This document shows, in pieces, positions 32,969 to 41,803 of a stretch of 64,000 nucleotides of DNA. The DNA lies in NCBI RefSeq assembly GCF_016900095.1, contig NZ_JACJJP010000004.1, forward strand, positions 113,334 to 177,333, in the 5' to 3' direction. The notes under the pieces were generated by a model. It was not told the DNA's origin. It searched no databases and saw only the letters and a list, made by a program, of their open reading frames with translations. Every line of letters starts with the position of its first letter. Position 1 is the first letter of the stretch. Source of the DNA: Gemmiger formicilis (GTDB lineage: Bacteria; Bacillota; Clostridia; Oscillospirales; Ruminococcaceae). The translations under genes and the position numbers were made by a program.

Positions 32969-34030
32969 TCAAAACTGCCCCAGAATGGTCAGCAGCTTGT
33001 CCAGATTGCGCTCGGTGACCGAAAGGAGCAGCACATCACACCCCGGGTCTTCGGCCAGGGCGGGGGTCATGGTTTCGGGGGCCTGGTACCAGCTGGACGC
33101 AAAGCGCTGCTCCAGATACTGCACATAGTACCCGCTGAAGCTGTCCCCCACCACCCCCACGGTGCGGGAATCAGACGGGTACAGTGCCGTGTAATTCACG
33201 GCGGCCAGGTCGTGCTCTTCGGGCAGGACGGTGTACAGGGCCGCCACGTTGGCCAGGTCCCCGGTCTGGATACCGTTGTCCCCCAGCTCATATTGAGAGA
33301 ACTCCACCGCTTCCAGCCCGGCGGCGGACAACGCTCCGTCCAGGCCGAAGAGGGCCCCCGCGTGGTTCCAGTGGGTGTCGGTCTTGAAATAAAGTGCACT
33401 CTTCCCCGCCTGCATCCGGCGCAGCACCTCGGCCCGCAGCGCCTCGTAAGGCCAGCTGATGGCCACCGAAGTGTTTTCGGTCATGTAGGCCACGAAACGG
33501 TCGGTGCGGTTTTCCTCGTTGACGATGGGATAGGCGTCGGGCATGAATTCCCGGTAGACCCGGTCCTTGGAGGGTGCCAGGTCCAGCACCAGGGTACATT
33601 CCTTCCGGGCCAGGGTGTCGGACAGCCGCTGCAGGGAGGCCGCGGCCGCTGCCAGGGTCTCCTCGCTGTCGAAGGTTTCGGGCAGGCCCTGGTAGTTGGC
33701 CACCGGGCGGGCGGCGTCGGGGCCATCCTTATAATAGAGCCAGCCCTCCTTGCCGGGCAGAACCTGGTCGCTCTGGCTGGTGCCGAAGAGGGTGTAGTCG
33801 ATGGCGGCATCCAGGGCGGTGAGCTGGTACCGGAAGGGCGAATTGTCGGCGATGAACTGATCCAGGCGGCCGGGCAATCCGGACAAAGACCCCTGGAACA
33901 CCTCCGGCAGGGTGGTCAGCAGGCGGTTTTCGTGGTTATCCCCCGAAAGCTGCCGGCTGAAGATGTTGAACACCAGAAAGCTGCCGCCCAGAATCAGGCA
34001 GAACAGCCCGATGACGAGTTTCTTGGCCAT
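32969..34030 (-). CDS. AlgJ/AlgX-like SGNH-type acetylation protein (DHHW family)
   Basis: A 353-residue protein with an N-terminal signal-anchor (KKLVIGLFCLILGGSFLVF) and an extracytoplasmic SGNH-like domain. Catalytic features: GDSFSGYYVQ (about 288-297, Ser nucleophile region) and DTHWNHAGA (about 220-228, the DxHW motif). Such proteins take an acetyl group passed by a MBOAT partner and place it on a surface polysaccharide, as AlgJ/AlgX do for alginate. The MBOAT gene is 13 nt upstream, supporting a pair. Start ATG 34030 has GGAGGGAAC upstream. The polysaccharide is not deducible. Confidence 0.82.
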   Translation of the reverse strand: MAKKLVIGLFCLILGGSFLVFNIFSRQLSGDNHENRLLTTLPEVFQGSLSGLPGRLDQFIADNSPFRYQLTALDAAIDYTLFGTSQSDQVLPGKEGWLYYKDGPDAARPVANYQGLPETFDSEETLAAAAASLQRLSDTLARKECTLVLDLAPSKDRVYREFMPDAYPIVNEENRTDRFVAYMTENTSVAISWPYEALRAEVLRRMQAGKSALYFKTDTHWNHAGALFGLDGALSAAGLEAVEFSQYELGDNGIQTGDLANVAALYTVLPEEHDLAAVNYTALYPSDSRTVGVVGDSFSGYYVQYLEQRFASSWYQAPETMTPALAEDPGCDVLLLSVTERNLDKLLTILGQF

Positions 34031-34043
34031 GGTTGTTCCCTCC

Positions 34044-35450
34044 TCAGAACTGGGCGTAGATAAAGGCGGTATAGTTTCCCGCGGTGGTGCGCATGAGGGA
34101 CGCGAACAGCAGCAGCGCCACCAGCACCACATCGGCGGCACCGGGGCGGCATTCTCCCCGCAGCCAGGATTTCAGTTTCGGGAAGGCCGCCTGCACCGGA
34201 CCGCAGAGCAGGATGCCCGCCGCCAACAACAGCAGGGTTTTGGGGTCGGCAAAGGCGGCCAGGGTCATGCCGGGCGCCCCCGCCTGCCAGGTGAGGATGC
34301 CCCCCAGGGCGGCCAGGGCCTGCCCCAGGCTGGGGGCGCCGAAGAAGGTGAAGCCCACGAACACGGCCAGCGCCATATAAAGGTGGGCCACCCACCGGGG
34401 TGCCCGGTCCAGAGCCTTGCCCAGACCCAGGCGCTCGGCGCAGCTCAGAATGCCGTGCCACAGCCCGAAGGCCAGGTAGGACCAGGCCGCCCCGTGCCAG
34501 AAGCCTGTGCAGGCGAAGACGATGAGCAGGTTCAGGCAGGTGCGTCCCAGCCCCCGGCGGCTGCCACCCAAGGGAAAGTAGAGGTAATCCCGGAACCAGG
34601 CTCCCAGGGTGATGTGCCAGCGGCGCCAGAACTCCCCCACGGTGCGGGACAGATAGGGATAGTCAAAGTTTTCGGGCAGGGGCAGGCCGAACATCTCCCC
34701 CAGGCCGATGGCCATATCACTGTAGCCGGAGAAATCATAGTACAGCTCCACCGCAAAGGCGGCGTACCCCAGCAGCAGCACCGGACCGGGCAGCCGGGCA
34801 GCGTCGGCGCCGCTGACCGCCGTGTACACCAGGGCCAGCTGGTCGGCAATCAGGGTTTTCTTGCCCAGGCCCAGCACAAACCGGCGGATGCCCTTGTACA
34901 TCCGGTCCAGGCTCACCCGACGTTCGGGCGCTTTCGGGTCCAGGGCGGCGGACTGGAATCCGTACCGCACGATGGGCCCGGAACTGACATGGGCGAAGCA
35001 GGCAAAATACAGGTAGAGGCGCAGTGGGTTGCGTTCCGGCCGGACGGTGCCCCGGTATACATCCACGCAGTAGCTGATGCCCTGGAAGGTATAAAAGCTG
35101 ATGCCCAGAGGCAGGGCCAGGGACAGCACCGGCAGTGCCACCCCGGGCAGGGCGTTGACGGTTTCGGCCAGGAAGCCGGCGTACTTGAAGAAGCCCAGCA
35201 ACAGCAGGTCGGCGGCAACCATGGCCCCCAGCCCCCCGCGGCGGGGATGCCTGCCCAGTACCAGCCCGAAGCCCCAGTGCACCAGGGCAAAGGCAACCAG
35301 CAGCAGGCTGTAGCGGATGCCCGCCCAGGCGCAGAACCCCAGACTGAATACCCCCAGGACCGCATTGCGGGTCCGCGCCGGCAGCACAAAATACACCGCC
35401 AGGGCCAGAGGCAGAAACACAAACAGAAACTGAACCGAAGAGAAACCCAT
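34044..35450 (-). CDS. MBOAT-family O-acyltransferase, AlgI-like
   Basis: A 468-residue membrane protein with about 11 TM segments. It has the AlgI/DltB family core: FYTFQGISYCVDVYRG (about 122-137), YYDFSGYSDMAIGLGEMFG, FWRRWHITLGAWFRDYLYFPLGGSR and the catalytic His in CTGFWHGAAWSYLAFGLWHG. It should move acetyl groups from the cytoplasm across the membrane for the SGNH partner encoded next. Glycan acetylation is favoured over D-alanylation (DltB) because no dltA, C or D neighbours exist. Confidence 0.88.
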   Translation of the reverse strand: MGFSSVQFLFVFLPLALAVYFVLPARTRNAVLGVFSLGFCAWAGIRYSLLLVAFALVHWGFGLVLGRHPRRGGLGAMVAADLLLLGFFKYAGFLAETVNALPGVALPVLSLALPLGISFYTFQGISYCVDVYRGTVRPERNPLRLYLYFACFAHVSSGPIVRYGFQSAALDPKAPERRVSLDRMYKGIRRFVLGLGKKTLIADQLALVYTAVSGADAARLPGPVLLLGYAAFAVELYYDFSGYSDMAIGLGEMFGLPLPENFDYPYLSRTVGEFWRRWHITLGAWFRDYLYFPLGGSRRGLGRTCLNLLIVFACTGFWHGAAWSYLAFGLWHGILSCAERLGLGKALDRAPRWVAHLYMALAVFVGFTFFGAPSLGQALAALGGILTWQAGAPGMTLAAFADPKTLLLLAAGILLCGPVQAAFPKLKSWLRGECRPGAADVVLVALLLFASLMRTTAGNYTAFIYAQF

Positions 35451-35491
35451 CCGTACACCGCTTTCCGCTGAGATTGTAGGATTTTGTGTTG

Positions 35492-35520
35492 ATTATACCA
35501 AAACTTTGCCCCACGGACAA
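35492..35520 (-). promoter_or_regulatory. Sigma-A promoter of the MBOAT/SGNH pair
   Basis: Minus strand TTGTCC (35515-35520), 17-bp spacer ending TGG, TATAAT (35492-35497), 42 bp before the MBOAT ATG. It abuts the terminator of the upstream aminopeptidase. Confidence 0.7.
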
Positions 35521-35526
35521 GACAAC

Positions 35527-35557
35527 GGCGGGGCGCGGCCCAAAGCCGCGCCCCGCC
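35527..35557 (-). terminator. Terminator of the aminopeptidase gene
   Basis: 13-bp perfect GC stem (GGCGGGGCGCGGC/GCCGCGCCCCGCC) 25 bp after the stop, followed on the minus strand by GTTGTCTTGT. Strong hairpin, moderate U-tract. Confidence 0.7.
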
Positions 35558-35581
35558 GGGTGGTGTTTCAGAGCAAAGGAA

Positions 35582-36817
35582 TCAGAACGCCCATTCGCCG
35601 TTTTCGAAGATCACCACTTCGGTGCCGTCCTTGCACACACCGGTGATGCGGGTGTCAGGGGCGCCGATCATGACATCCTCATGGATGGCGGAATCGTTCA
35701 GGCCCTTCTCCATGAGCTGGGCCCGGGTCAGCTTGGCGCCGCCCTTGATGTTGGTGGGATAGCCGGCACCGAAGGCGATGTGGCAGGCGGCGTTCTCATC
35801 AAACAGGGTGTTGTAGAACAGCACGCCGCTCTGGTTGATGGGGCTGGACACCGGCACAAAGGCGATCTCGCCGATGCGGTTAGCGTTCTCGTCGGTGGTG
35901 AGCAGCTTTCCCAGCAGGTCGGCGTTCTTCTCGGCACCGTGCTCAATGACCTGGCCATCTTTGAAGGTGACGTGCCAGCCTTCGATGAGCTGGCCGTTGT
36001 AGACATAGGGCTTGGTGCCGTAGACAGTGCCGTTCACCCGGTCACGGTGGGGCGCGCAGAAGACCTCCTCGGTGGGAACGTTGGCGATGAACTCCACCCC
36101 GTTTTCGGCCACGCTGGAAGCCCCCTCCCAGGTGCAGTCGTCGGCCAGGCCGATGGTCAGATCGGTGCCGTTGGAGCTCTGCAGACGCACGCGGTCCAGG
36201 TTCCAGGCGTTGAGCTGGTCGCGGTGGACCTTGGTCTTGGCCACGTGTTCCTTCCAGGCGGAGACGGGGTCGCCGGTGGTGACGCGGCAGACCTCAAAAA
36301 TCACCTGCCACAGCTTTTCCATGGCCTCGTCCACCGGCAGGTCCGGGAAGACCTTGGCCGCCCAGGCGGGCGCCGGAATGGCCACCACGCACCACTGGAC
36401 CCGGTCGTTCATGGTGTATTCCTGCCAGGACTTCATGAAGGTGCGGCGGGCCAGGCTGACCCGGTTCAGTTTGCCCGCATCCAGACCGGCGAAGGCCTCG
36501 GGGTCGGAAGCGTGGATGGCCAGGGTGCAGCAGCCATCCGGGTCCTCGGCGTAATCCAGGTAGCTGCGCAGCTCAAACGGCTTGAGATCACACAGGTCGG
36601 CTTCGGCGCCATATTCCATCTGGATGCGGGACAGGCGCTCGTCCTCCCAGCGGACCACCACATTCTTGGCGCCCGCCTCATAGCCGGCCTTGGCGCAGGC
36701 GTGGGCAAACTCCGGCATGGTGACCGGGCAGCGGATGATAAAGTTCTGGCGCGGGCGGACGTTCACGCCCACCTTGACCACAAAATCAGCGTACAGTTGC
36801 AGATATTTCTTGTCCAT
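35582..36817 (-). CDS. M29-family metallo-aminopeptidase (PepS/AmpS)
   Basis: A 411-residue cytoplasmic aminopeptidase that trims N-terminal residues from peptides. Family text: NGTDLTIGLADDCTW (about 197-211), NVPTEEVFCAPHRDRVNGTVYGTKP (about 225-249; metal-binding Glu and His), VSSPINQSGVLFYNTLFDENAACHIAFGAGYP (about 322-353; His/Asp ligands) and HEDVMIGAPD near the end. Start ATG 36817 (MDKKYLQLYADFVVKVG) with AAAAGGAG upstream; a minus-strand TATACT lies at 36881-36886. Flanked by a terminator, so monocistronic. Confidence 0.9.
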   Translation of the reverse strand: MDKKYLQLYADFVVKVGVNVRPRQNFIIRCPVTMPEFAHACAKAGYEAGAKNVVVRWEDERLSRIQMEYGAEADLCDLKPFELRSYLDYAEDPDGCCTLAIHASDPEAFAGLDAGKLNRVSLARRTFMKSWQEYTMNDRVQWCVVAIPAPAWAAKVFPDLPVDEAMEKLWQVIFEVCRVTTGDPVSAWKEHVAKTKVHRDQLNAWNLDRVRLQSSNGTDLTIGLADDCTWEGASSVAENGVEFIANVPTEEVFCAPHRDRVNGTVYGTKPYVYNGQLIEGWHVTFKDGQVIEHGAEKNADLLGKLLTTDENANRIGEIAFVPVSSPINQSGVLFYNTLFDENAACHIAFGAGYPTNIKGGAKLTRAQLMEKGLNDSAIHEDVMIGAPDTRITGVCKDGTEVVIFENGEWAF

Positions 36818-36940
36818 AGTTTGTGTATCTCCTTTTCTCCGCACCCAGAAAAGGCGCGGTGTGTAAGCTCACTGTCTTTCAGTATACACGATGCCCCGCA
36901 AAAAGAAAAGACATGCCCGGCAAATCCAGGCAATTGCCCC

Positions 36941-36969
36941 TTGCGAAGCCGCTTTATCACCGCTATACT
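36941..36969 (+). promoter_or_regulatory. Sigma-A promoter of the 168-aa membrane protein
   Basis: TTGCGA (36941-36946), 17-bp spacer, TATACT (36964-36969), 26 bp before the ATG. Confidence 0.6.
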
Positions 36970-36994
36970 GAAAGAAAAAAGGAGAGATTCCGCC

Positions 36995-37501
36995 ATGAAA
37001 ACCGCAAACCGCAATCTGTTGCTTCTGGGCATTCCCGCCCTTCTGGTACTGGTTCTGGGATTTCTTTGGGGCGGCGGCGGAAACCAGATGCTACACACGG
37101 CCCATGATATGGTGGAGGAGGCGTCCCACCACGGCGGCTCGGACATGGAAGGCTACGGCGCCCTGGCCCGGATGGCCGGCGCGGGCATGGGCGGCGCCCT
37201 GGGTTTTGCCGCCTGGCTGGTGGGCGGCCTGGCCATGATGTACGCCGGGGCCATTCTGGTGCTGAGCGTGGCGGCACGTTTGATCTACGGCAAGACGCCG
37301 GGTCGGATTCTGGCCTACCGCATTGTGATGTGCCTGGCCTTTGTGGTGCTGCTTATGCCCTACCCCAGCATTCTGCGCACCTTTGTGCTGGCGCTGGCGG
37401 GCGGCAGTTTCCTGCCCCTGTGGTTCGGGTATCTGGTGGTCACCCTGATTCTGGCCGTGGTGGGGTGCCGCAACACCTATTCCCGCAAGGTTTATTACTG
37501 A
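36995..37501 (+). CDS. Four-TM membrane protein of unknown function
   Basis: 168 residues. Predicted TM segments are about 8-26, 66-93, 107-127 and 137-157. A His/Glu/Gly-rich stretch after TM1 (HTAHDMVEEASHHGGSDMEG, about 34-53) could bind metal. Short basic loops (RLIYGKTPGR). No family recognised. SD AGGAGAG, own promoter and a terminator at 37512-37548 support a real monocistronic gene. Confidence 0.7.
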   Translation: MKTANRNLLLLGIPALLVLVLGFLWGGGGNQMLHTAHDMVEEASHHGGSDMEGYGALARMAGAGMGGALGFAAWLVGGLAMMYAGAILVLSVAARLIYGKTPGRILAYRIVMCLAFVVLLMPYPSILRTFVLALAGGSFLPLWFGYLVVTLILAVVGCRNTYSRKVYY

Positions 37502-37511
37502 ACGGCAGTAC

Positions 37512-37548
37512 AAAAGGCTCCCGCCTGTCCGGCGGGAGCCTTTTCTGT
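37512..37548. terminator. Bidirectional terminator
   Basis: 14-bp perfect stem (37512-37525 / 37531-37544) with a TGTCC loop, flanked by A- and T-runs. It serves the plus-strand membrane gene and the convergent glyS. Confidence 0.9.
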
Positions 37549-37571
37549 TTGTATAGGCAGCAGGGTCAGAA

Positions 37572-38993
37572 TCAGAAGGCCACCTTGGCGGCGATGTAAT
37601 TCTTCAGCTCGCTGATGGGCATGCGGACCTGCTCCATGGTGTCGCGGTCACGGACGGTGACGCAGTTGTCAGCCTCGGTCTTGTCATCGCCCACGGTCTG
37701 GAAGTCCACGGTGATGCACAGCGGGGTGCCGATCTCATCCTGGCGGCGGTAACGCTTGCCGATGGAACCGGCGTCGTCGAAGTCCACCATGAAGTCCTTG
37801 GCCAGCTCGTTGCGGATTTCCATGGCCTTGCCGGACAGCTTCTTGGACAGAGGCAGCACGGCGCACTTGAAGGGAGCCAGGAAGGGATGCAGGTGCAGCA
37901 CGGTGCGCACGTCCTCCTTGCCCTTGGAGTCGGTGAGATGCTCCTCGTCGTAGGCTTCGCACAGGAAGGCCAGGGCCACACGGTCACAGCCCAGAGAGGG
38001 CTCAATGACATAGGGGATATAATGCTCGTTGGTTTCGGAATCGAAGTATTCCAGGCTCTTGCCGGAAGCTTCCTGATGGCGGCGCAGGTCGTAGTCGGTA
38101 CGGTCGGCGATGCCCCACAGTTCGCCCCAGTCGGTGAAGGGGAACGCATACTCGATGTCGGTGGTGGCGCGGGAGTAGAAGGCCAGCTCGGCGGCTTCAT
38201 GGTCGCGCAGGCGCAGGTTTTCGTCCTTGATGCCCAGGCTCAGCAGCCAGTCGTGGCAGAACTTCTTCCAGTAGGCGAACCATTCCAGGTCGGTGCCGGG
38301 CTTGCAGAAGAATTCACATTCCATCTGCTCGAACTCGCGGGTGCGGAAGGTGAAGTTGCCGGGGGTGATCTCGTTGCGGAAAGCCTTGCCCACCTGGCAG
38401 ACACCGAAGGGCAGCTTGCGGCGGGTGGTGCGCTGGATGTTGGCAAAGTTGACAAAGATGCCCTGGGCGGTTTCGGGACGCAGATAGCAGGTGCTGCTGG
38501 AATCCTCGGTGACGCCGATGGCGGTCTTGAACATCAGGTTGAACTTGCGGATGGGGGTGAAGTCATGCTTGCCGCACACGGGGCAGACCACCTCGTCGTG
38601 GGAGGCGATGAAGGCATCCATCTCGTCAAAGGTCATGGCATCCACGTCCACACCCTTGCCCTGCTCGCAGTCGGCAATGAGCTTGTCGGCGCGGTGGCGG
38701 CTCTTGCAGGCGCGGCAGTCCAGCAGCGGGTCAGAGAAGCTGGCCACGTGGCCGGTGGTGACCCAGGTCTGGGGGTTCATGAGGATGGCGGCATCCAGAC
38801 CCACGTTGTACTGGCTTTCCTGCACGAACTTCTTCATCCAGGCCTTCTTGACGTTGTTCTTGAACTCAACGCCCAGGGGACCGTAGTCCCAGCTGTTGGC
38901 CAGGCCGCCGTAGATCTCGCTGCCGGGGTAGATGAACCCGCGGTTTTTGCAAAGGTTGACGATCATGTCCAGAGTCTTTTCACTGTTTTTCAC
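37572..38993 (-). CDS. glyS: Glycyl-tRNA synthetase, single-chain (alpha2) type
   Basis: This 473-residue class II synthetase charges tRNA-Gly. Motif 1 region [20 protein letters not shown], CxxC elements ([21 protein letters not shown]), [16 protein letters not shown], motif 2 [28 protein letters not shown] and motif 3 [14 protein letters not shown] are all present, plus the C-terminal anticodon-binding domain. The start is a GTG at 38991-38993 with GGGAGGGAG 6-7 nt upstream; upstream in-frame ATG 39044 lacks homology. Its leader is only about 65 nt, with no T-box. Confidence 0.95.
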   Translation of the reverse strand: MKNSEKTLDMIVNLCKNRGFIYPGSEIYGGLANSWDYGPLGVEFKNNVKKAWMKKFVQESQYNVGLDAAILMNPQTWVTTGHVASFSDPLLDCRACKSRHRADKLIADCEQGKGVDVDAMTFDEMDAFIASHDEVVCPVCGKHDFTPIRKFNLMFKTAIGVTEDSSSTCYLRPETAQGIFVNFANIQRTTRRKLPFGVCQVGKAFRNEITPGNFTFRTREFEQMECEFFCKPGTDLEWFAYWKKFCHDWLLSLGIKDENLRLRDHEAAELAFYSRATTDIEYAFPFTDWGELWGIADRTDYDLRRHQEASGKSLEYFDSETNEHYIPYVIEPSLGCDRVALAFLCEAYDEEHLTDSKGKEDVRTVLHLHPFLAPFKCAVLPLSKKLSGKAMEIRNELAKDFMVDFDDAGSIGKRYRRQDEIGTPLCITVDFQTVGDDKTEADNCVTVRDRDTMEQVRMPISELKNYIAAKVAF

Positions 38994-39067
38994 TTTACTC
39001 TCCCTCCCGCGTGGCTGGCTGCCACACAAGCGATGTATTCCCATGCCGATACCGGCACAATAGGGCT

Positions 39068-39096
39068 ATTATAGCACATTGCCCCGCCGCGAGCAA
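39068..39096 (-). promoter_or_regulatory. Sigma-A promoter of glyS
   Basis: Minus strand TTGCTC (39091-39096), 17-bp spacer, TATAAT (39068-39073), about 75 bp upstream of the GTG start. Confidence 0.75.
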
Positions 39097-39123
39097 TAAT
39101 ATAAAAAGGAGCCTCTTCCCTCT

Positions 39124-39357
39124 TCACAGCAGCTGGGCCGCGATCTGCCGGGCCAGACCCAGCAGCACGACGGGTTCATCCAGGGTGGGGTCCGCCTGCA
39201 CCAGCCGGGAAAGCTCCTGCATCACCCGTTCCACCTTGCGGGCCGGAACACCGATGCGTCCCAGTTCCTTCGGGGTGATGCACACCGGCACAAACACCTT
39301 GCCGGCGCTGCACAGGGCGTGGGGATTGAAGCCGTAGATCAGGCTGCTTCGTTTCAT
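39124..39357 (-). CDS. Small conserved-looking protein of unknown function
   Basis: 77 residues: MKRSSLIYGFNPHALCSAGK, then VFVPVCITPKELGRIGVPARKVERVMQEL, LVQADPTLDEPVVLLGLARQIAAQLL. The second half is predicted helical. GAGG lies 8 nt before the ATG, and an extended -10 promoter at 39478-39505 points at it. I do not recognise a family. It lies between murC (divergent) and glyS (same strand). Two Cys and a Pro/Val-rich strand region suggest a compact fold. Confidence 0.6.
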   Translation of the reverse strand: MKRSSLIYGFNPHALCSAGKVFVPVCITPKELGRIGVPARKVERVMQELSRLVQADPTLDEPVVLLGLARQIAAQLL

Positions 39358-39447
39358 GGCGGGTTCCTCTTTCGGTGATTTGGGCGCGATGGCGGCGGTC
39401 CGCCCGGGAATTTTTCGGCCATATTCGCCCTTTTTTCAAAAAAAGTG

Positions 39448-39476
39448 TTTATTTTGCGGCCAAAAAATACTATAAT
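39448..39476 (+). promoter_or_regulatory. murC promoter (plus half of a symmetric promoter)
   Basis: TTTATT (39448-39453), 17-bp spacer, TATAAT (39471-39476). The -10 is separated by one base from the opposite-strand -10 box, forming the palindrome TATAATcATTATA. Confidence 0.65.
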
Positions 39477-39477
39477 C

Positions 39478-39505
39478 ATTATATCATGCATAAAAGCAGA
39501 ATCAA
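39478..39505 (-). promoter_or_regulatory. Promoter of the 77-aa gene (minus half of a symmetric promoter)
   Basis: Minus strand TTGATT (39500-39505), 16-bp spacer, TATAAT (39478-39483) with a TGA extension. The two polymerases cannot occupy the shared -10 region together. Confidence 0.6.
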
Positions 39506-39550
39506 CCTGTCCCCGCCGTGGGCGGCCAGGTATTTTTGAGGTGAGGACCG

Positions 39551-40924
39551 ATGCCTTTTTTCAACACCTATGATCCCAGACTGCTGGATAACGTCAAGCA
39601 CGTGCACCTGATCGGCTGCGGCGGTTCGGGCATGTATCCCCTGATCCAGATCCTGCACACCCGGGGGCTGACCTTGTCCGGGTCCGACGTGGAGGAAACC
39701 AAGATCACCGAATCCGAGCGTGCCATGGGCATGACCGTGGCCCTGGGCCACGACGCCGCCAACATCCAGGGCGCTGACCTGGTGGTGTACAGCGCCGCCA
39801 TCCACGACGACAACCCCGAACTTTCCGCCGCCCGTGCCCACGGCATCCCCGCGGTGGAGCGCAGCGTGCTGCTGGGCTATGTGAGCCGGATGTATCCCAT
39901 GACGGTGGGCGTGTCCGGCACCCACGGCAAGACCACCACTTCCGGCATGATCACCACCATGCTGGAGCTGGCCGGCAAGGACCCTGCGGCGGTCATCGGC
40001 GGCAAGCTGCCCCTGATCCATGGTTACGGCAAGGCCGGCAGCGGGCAGACCGCGGTCATCGAGTCCTGCGAGTACCACGAGACCTTCCTGCATCTGACCC
40101 CCTACATCGGTGTGATCCTGAACATCGACAACGACCATCTGGAATACTACCACACCATGGGCAAGCTGAAGCTGGCTTTCCAGAAGTTTGCGCTGCTGTC
40201 CCGTACGGTGGTCTTCAACATGGATGATCACAACACCGTGGATGTGGTCAACTCCATCGACCGCCCGGTGCTCTCCTTCGGCATTGAGGAGGAAGCCCGT
40301 TTCCGCGCGGTGAACATCCAAGAATACCGTCCCGGCTTCTACGAGTTCGACGTCAACGAGCTGGACGATCACTTTGCCCACCTGCGTCTGGGCGTGCCGG
40401 GGTACCACAACATCTACAACGCCCTGGCCATGTGCTGCTGCGTGCGGCCCCTGGGCCTGACCCCCGCCGACGCCGAGCGCGCCGCCGAGAATTTCAAGGG
40501 CACCGGCCGCCGCTTTGAGGTCAAGGGCGAGACGCCTTCCGGCGCCGTGGTGGTGGATGACTACGCCCACCATCCCGCCGAGCTGGCCGCCACCCTGGCC
40601 ACCGCCCACAAGATGGGCTACGACCGCATCATTGCGGTGCACCAGCCCTTCACCTACAGCCGCACCAAGGCCCTGATGGACGACTTTGCCAAGGTGCTGG
40701 GCACCGCCGACGTCTGCGTGCTGCTGCCCATCATGGGCAGCCGTGAGGTGGACGACGGCAGCGTGCACACCGAGGACCTGGCCGCCAAGATTCCCGGCAG
40801 CGTGGTGGTTGACGGGCTGGAGAGCGCCGCCGCCTGGGTGCGCGAAAACACCAGGAAGGGCGATCTGGTGGTCTGCATGAGCTGCGGCGATCTGTACAAG
40901 GCCGCCGACAGGATGGTGGAATGA
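39551..40924 (+). CDS. murC: UDP-N-acetylmuramate--L-alanine ligase
   Basis: MurC (457 aa) adds L-Ala to UDP-MurNAc, the first amino acid of the peptidoglycan stem. N-terminal Rossmann-like domain (VHLIGCGGSGMYPLIQIL, 17-34), ATP loop GVSGTHGKTTTSGMI (about 118-132), ESCEYHETFLHLTP (about 174-187), NIDNDHLEYY (about 195-204), and the C-terminal ligase domain with YAHHPAEL and HQPFTYSRTKALMDDF. SD GAGGTGAGGACC. Bounded by the symmetric promoter and a strong terminator, so transcribed alone rather than in a dcw cluster. Confidence 0.96.
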   Translation: MPFFNTYDPRLLDNVKHVHLIGCGGSGMYPLIQILHTRGLTLSGSDVEETKITESERAMGMTVALGHDAANIQGADLVVYSAAIHDDNPELSAARAHGIPAVERSVLLGYVSRMYPMTVGVSGTHGKTTTSGMITTMLELAGKDPAAVIGGKLPLIHGYGKAGSGQTAVIESCEYHETFLHLTPYIGVILNIDNDHLEYYHTMGKLKLAFQKFALLSRTVVFNMDDHNTVDVVNSIDRPVLSFGIEEEARFRAVNIQEYRPGFYEFDVNELDDHFAHLRLGVPGYHNIYNALAMCCCVRPLGLTPADAERAAENFKGTGRRFEVKGETPSGAVVVDDYAHHPAELAATLATAHKMGYDRIIAVHQPFTYSRTKALMDDFAKVLGTADVCVLLPIMGSREVDDGSVHTEDLAAKIPGSVVVDGLESAAAWVRENTRKGDLVVCMSCGDLYKAADRMVE

Positions 40925-40953
40925 GTTTTCCACCAAATTCCCATAAACAGTGA

Positions 40954-40990
40954 AAAAATTCCCCGCACCGTTGTGGTGCGGGGAATTTTT
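40954..40990. terminator. Bidirectional terminator after murC
   Basis: 16-bp perfect stem (AAAAATTCCCCGCACC / GGTGCGGGGAATTTTT) with a GTTGT loop, between convergent murC and the ABC ATPase gene. Confidence 0.92.
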
Positions 40991-40993
40991 GCT

Positions 40994-41803
40994 TTATTCT
41001 TCGGCCTGGCTGAGCAGCACCCGGTCGTCGGACAGGGCATGCCCGGCGTTCTTGGCAAACCGTTGGAGCAGGTCGTCCACGGTCAGGCCCTCGCGCTCGG
41101 GGCCGGTAATGTCCAGCACAATGCGGCCGCTGTCCATCATCAGGGTGCGGTTGCCCAAGGTCAGGGCGTCGTGCATGTTGTGGGTGATCATCAGGCAGGT
41201 GATGTGGTGTTCGGCCACAATGCTCTTGGTCAGTTCCAGCACCTTGTCGGCGGTGGCGGGGTCCAGGGCGGCGGTGTGTTCATCCAGCAGCAGAAGCTTG
41301 GGGGTGACCAGGGTGGCCATGAGCAGGGTCAGGGCCTGGCGCTGTCCGCCGGACAGCAGGCCCACCGGCTGTTTCATCCGGTTTTCCAGCCCCAGCCCCA
41401 GCTGGGCCAGACGGGAGGCAAACAGTTCCCGGTCCGCCCGGGTGATGCGGGAGAAGGGCGAAGTCTGCCCCGATGCCCGCAGGTAAGCCAGGGCCAGGTT
41501 TTCCTCGATGGTCATGTTGGGCGCGGTACCCCGCAGGGGGTCCTGGAACATCCGGCCGATGGTCTTGGAACGGCGGTAATCCGGCAGGAAGGTAATGTCC
41601 TGGCCGTCCAGCACGATAGAGCCGGTGTCCGGCACAAAGGAACCGGCGATGGCATTGAACAGGGTGGACTTGCCCGCACCGTTTGAGCCCACGATGGTGG
41701 CAAAGTCTCCGGGTTCCAGGTGCAGGTTGACACCGGTCAGGGCTTTCTTTTCATTGACGGTGCCGGGGTTGAAGGTCTTGCCCACATTTTTCAGATCAAG
41801 CAC
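40994..41803 (-). CDS. trpZ: ABC transporter ATP-binding protein (TrpZ-like)
   Basis: A 269-residue ATPase for the importer encoded upstream. Walker A GSNGAGKSTLFNAI (about 38-51), Q-loop FQDPLRGTAPNMTIEEN, signature LLSGGQRQALTLLMA (about 147-161), Walker B LLLLDEHTAALDP (about 167-179), H-loop ITHNMHDAL. The start is a GTG (41801-41803) after GGGAGG; it overlaps the permease stop by 8 nt, so the two are coupled. Tryptophan specificity is inferred from the T-box upstream of the operon. Confidence 0.88.
   Translation of the reverse strand: MLDLKNVGKTFNPGTVNEKKALTGVNLHLEPGDFATIVGSNGAGKSTLFNAIAGSFVPDTGSIVLDGQDITFLPDYRRSKTIGRMFQDPLRGTAPNMTIEENLALAYLRASGQTSPFSRITRADRELFASRLAQLGLGLENRMKQPVGLLSGGQRQALTLLMATLVTPKLLLLDEHTAALDPATADKVLELTKSIVAEHHITCLMITHNMHDALTLGNRTLMMDSGRIVLDITGPEREGLTVDDLLQRFAKNAGHALSDDRVLLSQAEE

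Noticed and set aside
38994..39123. Possible T-box in front of glyS
   Set aside because: The promoter at 39068-39096 leaves a leader of only about 65 nt with no AGAGAG, no T-box core and no terminator hairpin, so it cannot be a T-box.
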